From assembly GCA_046582115.1 (NCBI GenBank), contig JAYGFA010000064.1:3186-67185 (forward strand): DNA of 64,000 nt. Direction: 5' to 3'. The notes beneath the pieces are model-generated. The model did no database searches and was not told where the DNA came from. It worked only from the letters and a program-made list of their open reading frames with translations. Positions 17,942 through 27,185 of the stretch are shown piece by piece; the first letter of the stretch is position 1, and each line of letters opens with the position of its first letter. This stretch comes from UBA11889 sp046582115 (lineage in GTDB: Bacteria > Pseudomonadota > Gammaproteobacteria > Pseudomonadales > Azotimanducaceae). The translations under genes were made by a program, and so were the position numbers.

Positions 17942-19315
17942 TCAGAAAAAGTTGAAATTGACTTGGAAGAGGCGTTCCACTGCACCTATTCGCTTTTTGT
18001 CGGTCAGAAACAAAATGACATGGTCTCCTGACTCGATCTGTAACTCGTCATGGGCGATGAGAACCTTGTTGCTGCGCACTAGTGCACCTATCGTTGTGCC
18101 TTCTGGAAGGCGCAGGTCATTGAGCCTGCGCCCCACTACTTTGCTGCTACGTTCATCGCCATGGACGACGGCTTCCATAGCTTCTGCAGCGCCTCGACGG
18201 AGGCTGTGAACCCGGGCGATGTCGGCGCGACGCACGTGCGTGAGAATCGTACTAGTAGTGGCTAATTGCGGAGATATCGCTACGTCGATTGAACCTTCAT
18301 GCATCAGGTCCACATACGCCGGCTTACCGATAAGCGTCATCACTTGGCGGACACCTAGTTGTTTTGCCAGCATCGACGACATGATGTTGACCTCGTCGTC
18401 ATTGGTAACTGCGCAGAAAGCGTCGGTACGCTCAATGTTTTCTTGAATAAGGAGATCGCGATCTGTCGCATCGCCGAGGATCACCACACTTGAATTGAGC
18501 CGTTGTGCTGCGGCATCGGCCCGGCCTGGGCTAACTTCGAGTACCTTCACAGCAAAAGAGGGCTCGATAGAGCGAGCCAATGACTCGCCGATGTTCCCTC
18601 CGCCAGCGATCATGACCCTTTTGAACGGCTTTTCTACGTGCCGGAACTCTGCCATGACGGCGTTTATATTTTCAGCGGCAGCGACAAAGAAAACCTCGTC
18701 ATCAGCTTCCACCACAGTGTCCCAACGAGGCGTGATTGACTGGCCGCGGCGAAAAATCGCTGCCACTCGCGTTTCGACATTGGGAATGTGATCGCGCAAG
18801 GCAACGATTCGCTGCCCGACAAGAGGGCCATCATGAAATGCGCGCATTGCCGCGAGCTGCACTCGTCCTTCGGCGAAGTCGAGAACCTGCAACGCACCAG
18901 GGTGTTGTAACAGTTGTTTGATTTGGTCAGTGACGACTTGCTCGGGATTGATAAGCACATCGATGGGCATGTGGTCTTGAGTAAAGAAGTCGGATCCGGT
19001 TAGGTATGCCGACGCTCGAATTCGGGCAATTTTCATTGGTGTTTTGAAAAGCGAGTAGCTCACCTGACACGCGACCATGTTGACTTCGTCACTGCCTGTG
19101 ACCGCAATCAGCATATCGGCGTCATCCGCATCTGCTTGTTGAAGAACGTCGGGCCGCGATGCGTACCCGTAAACCGTGCGTATGTCGAGACGATCGCGCA
19201 ATTCGCGCAGGCGGCTTTCGTCAAGATCGACCACAGTAATGTCGAATGCCTCGCCCGCGAGGTGTTCCGCCAGGGTTCCCCCAACCTTGCCGGCACCTAG
19301 AATTAAGATCTTCAT
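17942..19315 (-). CDS. trkA: Trk potassium transport regulator TrkA
   Basis: Cytoplasmic NAD(H)/ATP-binding regulator of TrkH, 457 residues, with two tandem RCK units. Each has a Rossmann fold (ILGAGKVGGTLAEHL near residue 3; IAGGGNIGESLARSI near residue 236) followed by a TrkA_C domain. It ends immediately before trkH and starts 10 nt after the rsmB stop, giving the run def-fmt-rsmB-trkA-trkH. Confidence 0.96.
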   Translation of the reverse strand: MKILILGAGKVGGTLAEHLAGEAFDITVVDLDESRLRELRDRLDIRTVYGYASRPDVLQQADADDADMLIAVTGSDEVNMVACQVSYSLFKTPMKIARIRASAYLTGSDFFTQDHMPIDVLINPEQVVTDQIKQLLQHPGALQVLDFAEGRVQLAAMRAFHDGPLVGQRIVALRDHIPNVETRVAAIFRRGQSITPRWDTVVEADDEVFFVAAAENINAVMAEFRHVEKPFKRVMIAGGGNIGESLARSIEPSFAVKVLEVSPGRADAAAQRLNSSVVILGDATDRDLLIQENIERTDAFCAVTNDDEVNIMSSMLAKQLGVRQVMTLIGKPAYVDLMHEGSIDVAISPQLATTSTILTHVRRADIARVHSLRRGAAEAMEAVVHGDERSSKVVGRRLNDLRLPEGTTIGALVRSNKVLIAHDELQIESGDHVILFLTDKKRIGAVERLFQVNFNFF

Positions 19316-19325
19316 GATTCGGTCG

Positions 19326-20588
19326 CTACAGCTTGATTATCCGCGAATAGAAAAAGCCGTCGGGCCCACCCTCGGCGGGAAGGCGTTGGCGGCCGCAGGG
19401 CGTGGCATAGCCCCAATCGGCGGCGATGGGTACCGTCGACGCATCGGCGGTCTGATCCAGAAAACATTGAATCACTGAATCGTTTTCGTCCGGCAGGATC
19501 GAACATGTGCTGTACAACAGAGTACCTCCGGAAGCCAACATGTGCCAGAGGTTGCCGAGAAGAGCCTGTTGTTTTCTCTGTGAACGAACGACGTCATCTT
19601 GCGTACGATGTACCTTGATATCGGGGTTTCTGCGGAGTGTACCGGTGCCCGTGCACGGTGCATCGATAAGAATCGAGTCGAACGGTTCTCCGTCCCACCA
19701 ATCTCGGCGGGTTGCGTCGCCCTCGCGAAGCACGAATGGAAGGCCAAGCCGACGCGACTCGTTTAAACCGTATGAGCCCCGCGTTGCGTCAATATCGATG
19801 GCGGTTAACTCGATGTCTTCGTATGTTTCTACCAGTTGCAGCGCCTTTATCCCAGGTGCTGCACATGCGTCGAGCACGCGCGTTCCGGGCCGCGGTGCTA
19901 AAAGTTGCGCGGCCCACTGGGATGCTTCGTCTTGAATCGTAAACCACCCCTCGGCATATCCTGGGATCGTGGTTACCGCTTGTGGCGTCAAAAGCGACAG
20001 CGCGTTGGGCAAGCCGCCTGGAATGGTAGGTATGCTTTGATCGTTGAGAATTTGGCGGAGTGACACTGCGGTTTGTCGGTTTCGGTTCACTCGCATGGTC
20101 ATTGGAGCTCGGGTGTTGTTCACTCGCAGTATTTCGTGCGAAGAATCGGGGTAGTTGTGTTGGATAGACCGGATTAACCAAGACGGTGTTTCGAAACGCG
20201 CTTCGAGGCTATGACTAGCCTGGTTCCTGGGCGTCCGTAAAATTGCGTTCACGAGCCCACATGCCCACTGCTTGCCTAGATGTCGAGCCGCCTCCACCGT
20301 AAGCGTTACGGCAGCATGTTCTGCAATCGCTGAATTGTGTAGTTGGTAAGTGCCCACTAACATAAGGCAGTACACGTCTAAATCTTTTTTGCGGAGCGGC
20401 TTTTTTAGTCGCGAATCGAGCTGTTCGGACAATGAAAACCAGTGACGAACGACGCCGTAGCAAAGCTCAAATATAAGCGCTTGTTCGGGATGTTTGCGGT
20501 ACGGGTCCAACGCTTTTTCCAACGAATTGCCAGCGGATACGGCATTGATAGCGCGCGCTGCCGCCGCTCGCGGATCACGCAATGACAT
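19326..20588 (-). CDS. rsmB: 16S rRNA (cytosine-C5) methyltransferase RsmB (Sun)
   Basis: Makes m5C967 in 16S rRNA. The 420-residue product has an N-terminal NusB-like RNA-binding domain (about residues 1-140) and a Rossmann methyltransferase domain with LDACAAPGIKALQL (SAM site), the catalytic APCTGTGTLRRNPDIK and the second Cys in STCSILPDEN. In most relatives the catalytic block reads APCSATG; the Cys itself is kept. The start overlaps fmt by 14 bp. Confidence 0.94.
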   Translation of the reverse strand: MSLRDPRAAAARAINAVSAGNSLEKALDPYRKHPEQALIFELCYGVVRHWFSLSEQLDSRLKKPLRKKDLDVYCLMLVGTYQLHNSAIAEHAAVTLTVEAARHLGKQWACGLVNAILRTPRNQASHSLEARFETPSWLIRSIQHNYPDSSHEILRVNNTRAPMTMRVNRNRQTAVSLRQILNDQSIPTIPGGLPNALSLLTPQAVTTIPGYAEGWFTIQDEASQWAAQLLAPRPGTRVLDACAAPGIKALQLVETYEDIELTAIDIDATRGSYGLNESRRLGLPFVLREGDATRRDWWDGEPFDSILIDAPCTGTGTLRRNPDIKVHRTQDDVVRSQRKQQALLGNLWHMLASGGTLLYSTCSILPDENDSVIQCFLDQTADASTVPIAADWGYATPCGRQRLPAEGGPDGFFYSRIIKL

Positions 20589-21501
20589 CGTATTGGATTC
20601 CTACGGCAAATAGGTCGGGGTGGCCGTTGGCCGCCTCATCAGCCGACATTGCCTTGCCTTGACCTCGGTTCATTTGGATTGTGTTGAGTAATAAAAGACC
20701 GTCGCCGCAACCGACGGCAAACCCCGCGCTAGTTTTGATTAATTCGCCCGGATTGGCCGACCCCGCCAAAACCTTTGCTTTTAAGATACGTATCCGACTG
20801 GCCCCAAATTGCGCATATGCCGCATTACGACCAGACAAGGCTCGAACGACGCGCTCGATATCGATTGCCCGGCTGGTCCACGAAATGAAAGAGTCGGTTG
20901 GTGCCAGTTTATGGGCATAGGTGGCTAGGTGATGATCTTGCGGTGCCGCCGTAGGGAGGGTGGTCCAATCGTTAAGCACTCGATTCAGGGTGGTGCTTCC
21001 GAGCAGGGCTAACGCTCTAGAAAGGGAGGCGCCTGTTTCGTCGCCGATTAATTTGTAACGCGCGAATGCGAGTATGGGCCCCGTGTCGAGCGCCGCCTCG
21101 ATTTGCATGATGGAAATCCCGGATTCTCCGTCGCCTGCCATGATTGACCGCTCGATCGGTGCGGCACCGCGCCACCGGGGCAGCAGGGAAGCATGGACGT
21201 TCAAGCTGGCAAATCGGGGGGCACCAAATATTTCTGGGGGAAGAATCATCCCATAGGCGGCGACGACCAGGAGGTCTACGTCGGCAACTAAGTCTTCACG
21301 GCCTCTCAAATCGGTTGGTGTGTGACAAACGATGCCATGGCGGTTGGCCTCTTGCTCGACTGCGCTCATAAGCAACTTGCGACCCCTACCGGTGAGACGC
21401 GCAGGCTGAGAGAGTATTCGAGCGACTTCGTGGGGGCCGTTAATTAATCCGCGAAGTATGGCGGCAGCAAATTCCGGGGTACCTGCGAATCCCAACCGCA
21501 T
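20575..21501 (-). CDS. fmt: Methionyl-tRNA formyltransferase
   Basis: Formylates initiator Met-tRNA using 10-formyl-tetrahydrofolate. At 308 residues the length is normal. The N-terminal FAGTPEFAA, the active-site block LNVHASLLPRWRGAAPIERSIMAGD (Asn, His and Asp catalytic set at about residues 107-145) and the C-terminal OB-fold domain are all present. It begins 4 nt after def, its functional partner. Confidence 0.95.
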   Translation of the reverse strand: MRLGFAGTPEFAAAILRGLINGPHEVARILSQPARLTGRGRKLLMSAVEQEANRHGIVCHTPTDLRGREDLVADVDLLVVAAYGMILPPEIFGAPRFASLNVHASLLPRWRGAAPIERSIMAGDGESGISIMQIEAALDTGPILAFARYKLIGDETGASLSRALALLGSTTLNRVLNDWTTLPTAAPQDHHLATYAHKLAPTDSFISWTSRAIDIERVVRALSGRNAAYAQFGASRIRILKAKVLAGSANPGELIKTSAGFAVGCGDGLLLLNTIQMNRGQGKAMSADEAANGHPDLFAVGIQYDVIA

Positions 21502-21505
21502 CGAT

Positions 21506-22003
21506 CTACGCCCGTGTTCTTTTGGCGAGTTTTTTACGGATGTGACTACGCTTCAGTGCGGATAAGTAATCGACGAAAAGTCTGCCTTCGAGATGGTCGC
21601 ACTCATGCTGAATGCATCCTGACAAGAGGCCTTCTGCTTCAAATTCTTGTGCCTTGCCAAGTTTATCGAGTGCCGAAACGCGAATTCGTTCGGCGCGTTC
21701 GACTTGCTCAAAGAAACCGGGAACCGAGAGACACCCCTCCTCAAGCAGCTGTAACCCCCCGAGCACCTCGATAGTTGGATTGACAAGTGCGTAAGGCCGA
21801 TCGTGCATGTCGGAAACATCGACAACGATGATGCGTTTGTGAACATCGACTTGTGTCGCGGCGAGTCCAATCCCAGGTGCAGCGTACATCGTCTCTAGCA
21901 TGTCGTTAATCAGACGAGTAACACGCGGGGTAACCCGCTCGACGGGCGACGCGCGTTGGCGTAAACGTGGATCAGGGAACTCGAGAATACTGAGATGTGC
22001 CAT
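21506..22003 (-). CDS. def: Peptide deformylase
   Basis: Metalloenzyme that removes the formyl group from nascent proteins. The 165-residue product has all three signature motifs: GIGLAATQ (about residues 45-52), EGCLSVPG with the metal-binding Cys (about 93) and QHECDHLEG with two metal-binding His (about 132-140). It heads the leftward def-fmt-rsmB-trkA-trkH run; the ATG at 22003 lacks a strong ribosome-binding site. Confidence 0.95.
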   Translation of the reverse strand: MAHLSILEFPDPRLRQRASPVERVTPRVTRLINDMLETMYAAPGIGLAATQVDVHKRIIVVDVSDMHDRPYALVNPTIEVLGGLQLLEEGCLSVPGFFEQVERAERIRVSALDKLGKAQEFEAEGLLSGCIQHECDHLEGRLFVDYLSALKRSHIRKKLAKRTRA

Positions 22004-22192
22004 TGAAATAAGTTATCGAAATATGACGAAGAGTTGTGATGGGCGGCAATTTTGCCTGAAAAGGTGAGCGGGGACATACCGACGCACGCCACGAAAAATA
22101 CGCTTTACCGGACCCGTCCCACGGGAAATTAGCAACATTAGGGGTTACTTTTGTATGCTCGGTATGACTGACATGCCAGAAGTTCGTTTCAT

Positions 22193-22221
22193 TTGTCGAC
22201 AGTCAACGGTGTCTGTATATT
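22193..22221 (+). promoter_or_regulatory. purE operon promoter
   Basis: -35 TTGTCG (22193-22198), 17-nt spacer, -10 TATATT (22216-22221). Predicted transcription start is near 22228, leaving a leader of about 23 nt before purE. Confidence 0.5.
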
Positions 22222-22226
22222 CGGCG

Positions 22227-22238
22227 CGCTTCGAAGCG
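22227..22238. promoter_or_regulatory. 12-bp palindrome at the purE transcription start
   Basis: CGCTTCGAAGCG is a perfect palindrome placed at the predicted +1 of the purE promoter and 12 nt before the ATG, a classic repressor position. It does not match the E. coli PurR box closely, so the regulator is unknown. Confidence 0.35.
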
Positions 22239-22250
22239 TAGGGAAGAAAC

Positions 22251-22754
22251 ATGAGCTGGGTAGCGATTCTAATGGGGTCCCAGTCCGATTGGCCGGTGAT
22301 GGAATCCACAACGGAAGTCCTCGGTGAATTGGGTATTAAATTTGAAGTTCGAGTGAGCTCTGCTCACCGAACACCTAGCGAAACGGCCGCGTATGTTGTT
22401 GATGCGGAGGCACGGGGATGCCACGTCTTTGTTTGTGGGGCAGGATTGGCCGCACATCTTGCTGGCGCCGTCGCCGCCCGCACGACGCGTCCCGTGATTG
22501 GTGTGCCAATGGATGCGGGCCCACTCTCGGGGGTTGATGCGCTGCTTTCAACAGTGCAAATGCCGCCTGGCATTCCTGTGGCCACGGTTGCCGTAGGTCG
22601 AACGGGAGCAAAAAATGCGGGCTATATGGCTGCACAGATCCTTGCGCTTGGGAACGAGGCGCTTGCGAACCGGTTGTTGCAAGATCGGTCACATAATCGG
22701 GAGAAAGTGGCAGAACAGAACCGCTCGGTACAGGAATCGCTGGATAACGCGTGA
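22251..22754 (+). CDS. purE: N5-carboxyaminoimidazole ribonucleotide mutase (class I PurE)
   Basis: Catalyses N5-CAIR to CAIR in purine synthesis. The 167-residue product carries MGSQSDWPVM, the SAHRTP loop with the catalytic His, and the CGAGLAAHLAGAVAA and LLSTVQMPPGIPVATV segments. The AGGGAAG ribosome-binding site is well placed. purK, often its neighbour, is not here. Its stop overlaps the tsaC GTG start by 4 bp (GTGA), so purE-tsaC-aroE are coupled. Confidence 0.94.
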   Translation: MSWVAILMGSQSDWPVMESTTEVLGELGIKFEVRVSSAHRTPSETAAYVVDAEARGCHVFVCGAGLAAHLAGAVAARTTRPVIGVPMDAGPLSGVDALLSTVQMPPGIPVATVAVGRTGAKNAGYMAAQILALGNEALANRLLQDRSHNREKVAEQNRSVQESLDNA

Positions 22755-23299
22755 TCGACGACGAAATTCAATGTGCGACAGCAATCCTTAAGGCTGGCGG
22801 AGTTGTCGCGCACGCGTGTGAAGGTGTTTGGGGTCTGGCGTGCGATGCATACTCCTTCGCGAGCGTAAAAAGGATTCTCGAACTAAAACGTCGACCTATT
22901 CGAAATGGGTTAATTCTCATTGGTGGCCGGGCAACCGAATTCTCGGCAGAGCTTGCTACCCTGAACGCGACACAGCGCAGAACGGTGATGAATAGCTGGC
23001 CTGGACCGGAGACCTGGATTATGGATACACGCCGATTTCCGGCATGGATAACGGGGCGAAGAGGGACGGTCGCCGTTCGCGTACCCGGGCACGAACAAGC
23101 CCGAGAGCTTGCCCAATGCTTTGGCGGGCCATTGGTATCAACGTCCGCGAATCGTTCGGGCGAAGAACCGAATACTCGCCAGGAGGAGGTGGCGGAGAGT
23201 TTCGGGAATCTAGTGGATTACCTATTGCCCGGTACCGCCTCTGGGTCCACGGGGCCGAGCCGAATACGGGTTGCTGCGAGCGGTGAGGTGTTGCGTTGA
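22751..23299 (+). CDS. tsaC: Threonylcarbamoyl-AMP synthase TsaC (YrdC/Sua5 domain)
   Basis: Makes threonylcarbamoyl-AMP for t6A37 of ANN-decoding tRNAs. The 182-residue product aligns end to end with E. coli TsaC: LELKRRPIRNGLILIGG, WPGPETWI, VAVRVPGH and PLVSTSANRSGEEP. The first motif, usually PTEAVFGLGCD, reads ACEGVWGLACD, so the conserved Pro-Thr is Ala-Cys, while the KRRP and STSAN nucleotide contacts are kept. GTG start at 22751; TTGA overlap with aroE. Confidence 0.92.
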   Translation: MIDDEIQCATAILKAGGVVAHACEGVWGLACDAYSFASVKRILELKRRPIRNGLILIGGRATEFSAELATLNATQRRTVMNSWPGPETWIMDTRRFPAWITGRRGTVAVRVPGHEQARELAQCFGGPLVSTSANRSGEEPNTRQEEVAESFGNLVDYLLPGTASGSTGPSRIRVAASGEVLR

Positions 23300-24099
23300 G
23301 CATCGACCAGTACGCCGTCATTGGCAACCCCGTGACACATAGTCTGTCGCCACAAATTCACCGAGCGTTTGCACGACAGTCGGGTGATTCGTTGACGTAT
23401 TCCGTCATTGAGGCGCGGATCGATGATTTCGAGACCCGGGTGGCGGAGTTCTTTGACACTGGCGGGTGCGGCTTAAACGTGACGGTACCGTTTAAATCGA
23501 ATGCCTGTGCTTGGGTCGATCATTGTGACGAGTACGGTCGGGAGGCGGGCGCTGTAAACACTATACGAGCGACGAAGCAGGGCTTCGAAGGTTTCAACAC
23601 GGATGGGGTCGGTCTTATACGCGATTTTGAGCGATTAGGATGGCCTACGACCAATGCCCGTATCCTTGTTCTAGGAGCCGGCGGTGCTGCCCGGGGAATT
23701 CTTGGACCGTTGCTGCGGACTTCCACTCGGGCGATCACGCTTGCGAATCGCACAACGAAAAAAGCGCGTGACCTCGCGGAGGAGTTTAATGGGGTGGGCT
23801 GGACCTCGCTCGATAACGTTGAAGGCGCCTGGGACGTCGTCATCAATGCAACTTCTGCCGGAATCCATGGCGAAGGTGAGATCGTGGCTCAAGAAAGGCT
23901 GCGCAACGCTCACTGCTACGACCTCTACTACCGCTCAGACGGCGACACACCGTTTGTTGCTTCGGCACAGAAATTTGCTTTGGACACATCCGATGGGTTG
24001 GGCATGTTGGTTGAACAAGCGGCAGAAGCCTTCCACATCTGGCGAGGCTACAGGCCCGATACCGGTCCTGTGTTGCGACAACTTCGACGCCGTACTTGA
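23296..24099 (+). CDS. aroE: Shikimate 5-dehydrogenase
   Basis: NADPH-dependent reduction of 3-dehydroshikimate in aromatic amino-acid synthesis. TTG at 23296 overlaps the tsaC stop and gives 267 residues beginning MSIDQYAVIGNPVTHSLSP. The substrate loop SLSPQIH, catalytic Lys in NVTVPFK, FNTDG and the NADP motif LGAGGAARGIL are all present. The order tsaC-aroE is shared with Pseudomonas. The 98 nt to the next gene hold no recognisable signal. Confidence 0.95.
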   Translation: MSIDQYAVIGNPVTHSLSPQIHRAFARQSGDSLTYSVIEARIDDFETRVAEFFDTGGCGLNVTVPFKSNACAWVDHCDEYGREAGAVNTIRATKQGFEGFNTDGVGLIRDFERLGWPTTNARILVLGAGGAARGILGPLLRTSTRAITLANRTTKKARDLAEEFNGVGWTSLDNVEGAWDVVINATSAGIHGEGEIVAQERLRNAHCYDLYYRSDGDTPFVASAQKFALDTSDGLGMLVEQAAEAFHIWRGYRPDTGPVLRQLRRRT

Positions 24100-24197
24100 A
24101 ATTTTTGTTGGATCTTAATCGAGGGAGTTATGCCGAATGGGCGTCCATTCATCCACACCGATGGTTAGTGTCGTTCTGTTGATAGCGGTTCGACAGC

Positions 24198-24845
24198 ATG
24201 CGTAACGCGGCGATCCTGGCGTCGATCTTTTTGCTCGCAGTGACGGCACTGCTCTGGTTGGGCCAAACCCCAAAACAGCTGGACATCGCGGAGCTCAAAT
24301 CCATTGGCTTGGTCACGTTACCAGAACCGCGGGCGATCACCGATCCTCAGCTAATGGACCAAGATGGCCATCCTTTTGGCATCAGACGGTTCGATGGACG
24401 CTGGTCTTTCATCTTTTTTGGGTACACGCGATGTCCTGATATATGCCCCGTCACCATGTCGATTCTTGGACAGGCTGAACGGCTAATAGACGGCGACGGA
24501 ACGATCGCCGACGCGACCGGCAACTTTCAAGGGATACTTGTGTCGGTAGATCCTGAGCGAGATGGCCAGGATGCGATGAAGGCCTACGTTGCGGCGTTTT
24601 CGCCCACATTCATTGGATTAACAGGCGGCGGAGCGGCGGTGAAGTCATTTGGTCTCCAACTTGGGATTGGCTATCGAAGGGGTGAAACGATCGATTCTGA
24701 GCTCGGTTACTTAATTGAACATTCGCCCCATATCGCGGTTGTAGATCCTACGGCGCGTCACTATGGCTACATTAGCCCGCCGTTCGACGCTAATCGTATT
24801 GCCCTTGTATATTCGAGCTTGAGACAAGTCGCAGACGATTCGTGA
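24198..24845 (+). CDS. SCO1/SenC family copper chaperone
   Basis: Membrane-anchored thioredoxin-fold protein of 215 residues, expected to deliver copper to the CuA site of cytochrome oxidase or to handle periplasmic thiols. One N-terminal helix (about residues 4-22) anchors it. The copper site is visible: CPDIC (a CxxxC at about residue 81) after FFGYTR, and the distal His in IEHSPHIAVVDP. No cytochrome oxidase genes are nearby, so the client is unproven. Confidence 0.88.
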   Translation: MRNAAILASIFLLAVTALLWLGQTPKQLDIAELKSIGLVTLPEPRAITDPQLMDQDGHPFGIRRFDGRWSFIFFGYTRCPDICPVTMSILGQAERLIDGDGTIADATGNFQGILVSVDPERDGQDAMKAYVAAFSPTFIGLTGGGAAVKSFGLQLGIGYRRGETIDSELGYLIEHSPHIAVVDPTARHYGYISPPFDANRIALVYSSLRQVADDS

Positions 24846-24916
24846 TCCAGAGGTCTATACCAAATTGCAAATCCAGTAACCCATACCTATGCTGGTGGGC
24901 TTGATCGGGGGAACAG

Positions 24917-26185
24917 ATGTCTGCGGCTGCGCCACGAGTGGCGGTACTCAACAATGTATACCGAGACGTAAGGTCGAAAACGGCGGATCTTTGTCGACCG
25001 CTTTCCATTGATGATTATGGGGTACAACCGACACCAGAGGTTAGTCCGCCGAAATGGCACCTTGCACATACGACGTGGTTTTTTGAAACATTTTTGCTGA
25101 AGCCGTATCTCGCCGACTATCGAGTCTTCGACGAACAATACGGAGCCCTATTCAATTCGTACTACGAAGGCGTTGGTTCGAGGCATCCACGTGGTGAACG
25201 AGGCAACCTTTCACGACCAACGTTGGGCGAAATACACAAGTACCGAAATTATGTTGATGCCGCAATGACGATGTTGCTTGACTCCAATCAGGCGGCGATC
25301 GATACGGTCGAGTCACGAACGATCTTGGGGCTAAATCACGAGCAACAGCACCAAGAATTAATCGTCACCGACCTGAAATATATCCTTGGCCATAACCCCT
25401 TACGTCCGGCATATCAGGGTGGAACTGTCGATAGTTTGGGACCAACCCAACCGCAGTCCTTTGTGGCCGTAACGGGTGGGTTGGTGGCGATCGGATCTGA
25501 ATCAAACGAGCCCTTTTGTTTTGACAACGAAACCCCGAGGCATCGAGTGTGGCTGGAGGACTTCGAGTTTGCTACGCGCTTAGTAACGAATGAGGAATAT
25601 CGAACATTCATCGAGGATGGGGGTTATCGAACACCGTCATTGTGGCTGTCTGATGGCTGGCAAGAAATAAACGGGCGTGGCTGGCAAGCGCCTGAATATT
25701 GGACCCAGATTGGCTCGAGTTGGCACGAATACACGTTGGCAGGTGAGTCGCAGTTGCGACCCGCACTGCCGGTTACTCACATTAGCTTTTATGAAGCGGA
25801 TGCATTTGCTCGGTGGGCCGGCGCCCGGCTCGCAACCGAATTTGAGTGGGAACACGTGGCTAACTTAACCACGAATAGAGTGGAGTCCAGCGAGGCATCT
25901 TCATTTCATCCGCGGGTCGCGAGGGGGAATGGGGTGCAGCAACTGCTTGACGACTGTTGGCAGTGGACCATGTCGAGTTACTCGCCGTATCCCGGATTCC
26001 GTTCGCTGTCAGGCAGTCTTGGTGAGTACAACGGAAAATTCATGGCCAATCAGATAGTGTTGCGCGGGGGCTCTTGCGCTTCTCCAGACGGGCATGTTCG
26101 CAACACCTACCGAAACTTCTTCTATGCGAAAGATCGGTGGCAGTTTACCGGTATTAGGCTAGTGAGAGATGGCGCAAAGCTCTAA
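24917..26185 (+). CDS. egtB: Ergothioneine biosynthesis protein EgtB (hercynine oxygenase)
   Basis: Non-haem iron sulfoxide synthase that joins a thiol donor to hercynine using O2. The 422-residue product has an N-terminal DinB-like domain with iron ligands in WHLAHTTWFFET (about residue 51) and LNHEQQHQE (HxxxH, about residue 140), and a C-terminal formylglycine-generating-enzyme-like domain ending VLRGGSCASPDGHVRNTYRNFF. The egtD start overlaps its last 17 bp. egtA, egtC and egtE are not in the window, so whether gamma-Glu-Cys or Cys is the donor cannot be told. Confidence 0.92.
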   Translation: MSAAAPRVAVLNNVYRDVRSKTADLCRPLSIDDYGVQPTPEVSPPKWHLAHTTWFFETFLLKPYLADYRVFDEQYGALFNSYYEGVGSRHPRGERGNLSRPTLGEIHKYRNYVDAAMTMLLDSNQAAIDTVESRTILGLNHEQQHQELIVTDLKYILGHNPLRPAYQGGTVDSLGPTQPQSFVAVTGGLVAIGSESNEPFCFDNETPRHRVWLEDFEFATRLVTNEEYRTFIEDGGYRTPSLWLSDGWQEINGRGWQAPEYWTQIGSSWHEYTLAGESQLRPALPVTHISFYEADAFARWAGARLATEFEWEHVANLTTNRVESSEASSFHPRVARGNGVQQLLDDCWQWTMSSYSPYPGFRSLSGSLGEYNGKFMANQIVLRGGSCASPDGHVRNTYRNFFYAKDRWQFTGIRLVRDGAKL

Positions 26186-27146
26186 TCAATTCGCGCAGAA
26201 GATCGAACTACATGATCAACAACCGCTGCTAGCCGATGCACGTTTGGAGATCAAAAGTGGGTTGCGAGCGAACCCTAAGAGACTCTCGCCAAAATTCTTT
26301 TATGACCAACGGGGCTCAAGTCTATTTGAGGCGATTACCAGGCTACCGGAGTACTACTTAACACGCGCAGAGCTTTCAATATTGCGCACTCATGGGGCCG
26401 CTATAGCGGAGGCCATCGGCGACAGTGTCTGTTTGATCGAATATGGGAGTGGCAGCAGCACGAAGATCCGAGTTCTACTGGACGCATGCCGTCCGGGAGC
26501 ATACGTGCCGGTGGACATCTCGGGCGAGCATCTGTTGCGTGCTTCGCACCGTATTGCTGACGACTACCCCTGGCTACACGTGTACCCAACCTGTGCGGAT
26601 TACACCGGTCCATTTAGTCTTCCAGCTAGTGCCGAGGGATTGACGCACGTCGCTTTTTTCCCGGGATCTAGTATCGGAAATTTTGAGCCGTTGGATGCTC
26701 AAGAATTTGTGCAAGGAGTTCGAGACGTCGTTGGAAATGATGGCTGGTTCCTTATTGGTGTTGATACTAAGAAATCTGAATCCGTTCTAAACCATGCCTA
26801 TAACGACACTGACGGCGTGACTGCCGAGTTTAATCGAAACATTCTTCGGCACCTTAATGAACGATTTGGCATGGACTTTGATACGCGTGCCTTCGAACAC
26901 TTTGCTCGGTATAACGCATCAAAGGGCCGAATTGAGATGTACCTAGTAAGCAATTGTGAACAGGAAGTCTGTCTGGATGGAAAGACCTTTCGCTTTGCCT
27001 CGGGCGAGTACATGCACACCGAGAATTCGTATAAATATGACCTAGATCAATTCATAGCGTTGGCAGAGGCAACCGGCTTTCGCCAACATTTGACTTGGTT
27101 TGACGCTGATCACCGATTCATGGAATTGCTGCTTAAGGCTAACTAA
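26169..27146 (+). CDS. egtD: L-histidine N(alpha)-methyltransferase EgtD
   Basis: Trimethylates histidine to hercynine, the substrate of EgtB. At 325 residues it is family length. The start region GLRANPKRLSPKFFYDQRGSSLFE, the SAM motif IEYGSGSSTKI (about residue 88), FFPGSSIGNFEP and the C-terminal SYKYDLDQF are characteristic of DUF2260/EgtD proteins. It overlaps egtB, giving a two-gene ergothioneine operon. Confidence 0.94.
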   Translation: MAQSSNQFAQKIELHDQQPLLADARLEIKSGLRANPKRLSPKFFYDQRGSSLFEAITRLPEYYLTRAELSILRTHGAAIAEAIGDSVCLIEYGSGSSTKIRVLLDACRPGAYVPVDISGEHLLRASHRIADDYPWLHVYPTCADYTGPFSLPASAEGLTHVAFFPGSSIGNFEPLDAQEFVQGVRDVVGNDGWFLIGVDTKKSESVLNHAYNDTDGVTAEFNRNILRHLNERFGMDFDTRAFEHFARYNASKGRIEMYLVSNCEQEVCLDGKTFRFASGEYMHTENSYKYDLDQFIALAEATGFRQHLTWFDADHRFMELLLKAN

Positions 27147-27150
27147 ACAA

Positions 27151-27181
27151 CTTCATCGCAGTTCGCCACGACCTGATGAAG
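27151..27181. terminator. Weak hairpin between egtD and thrB
   Basis: CTTCATC (27151-27157) and GATGAAG (27175-27181) form a 7-bp stem with a 17-nt loop between the convergent egtD and thrB. No T-run follows directly on either strand, so any terminator role is tentative. Confidence 0.25.
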
Positions 27182-27185
27182 CTAT

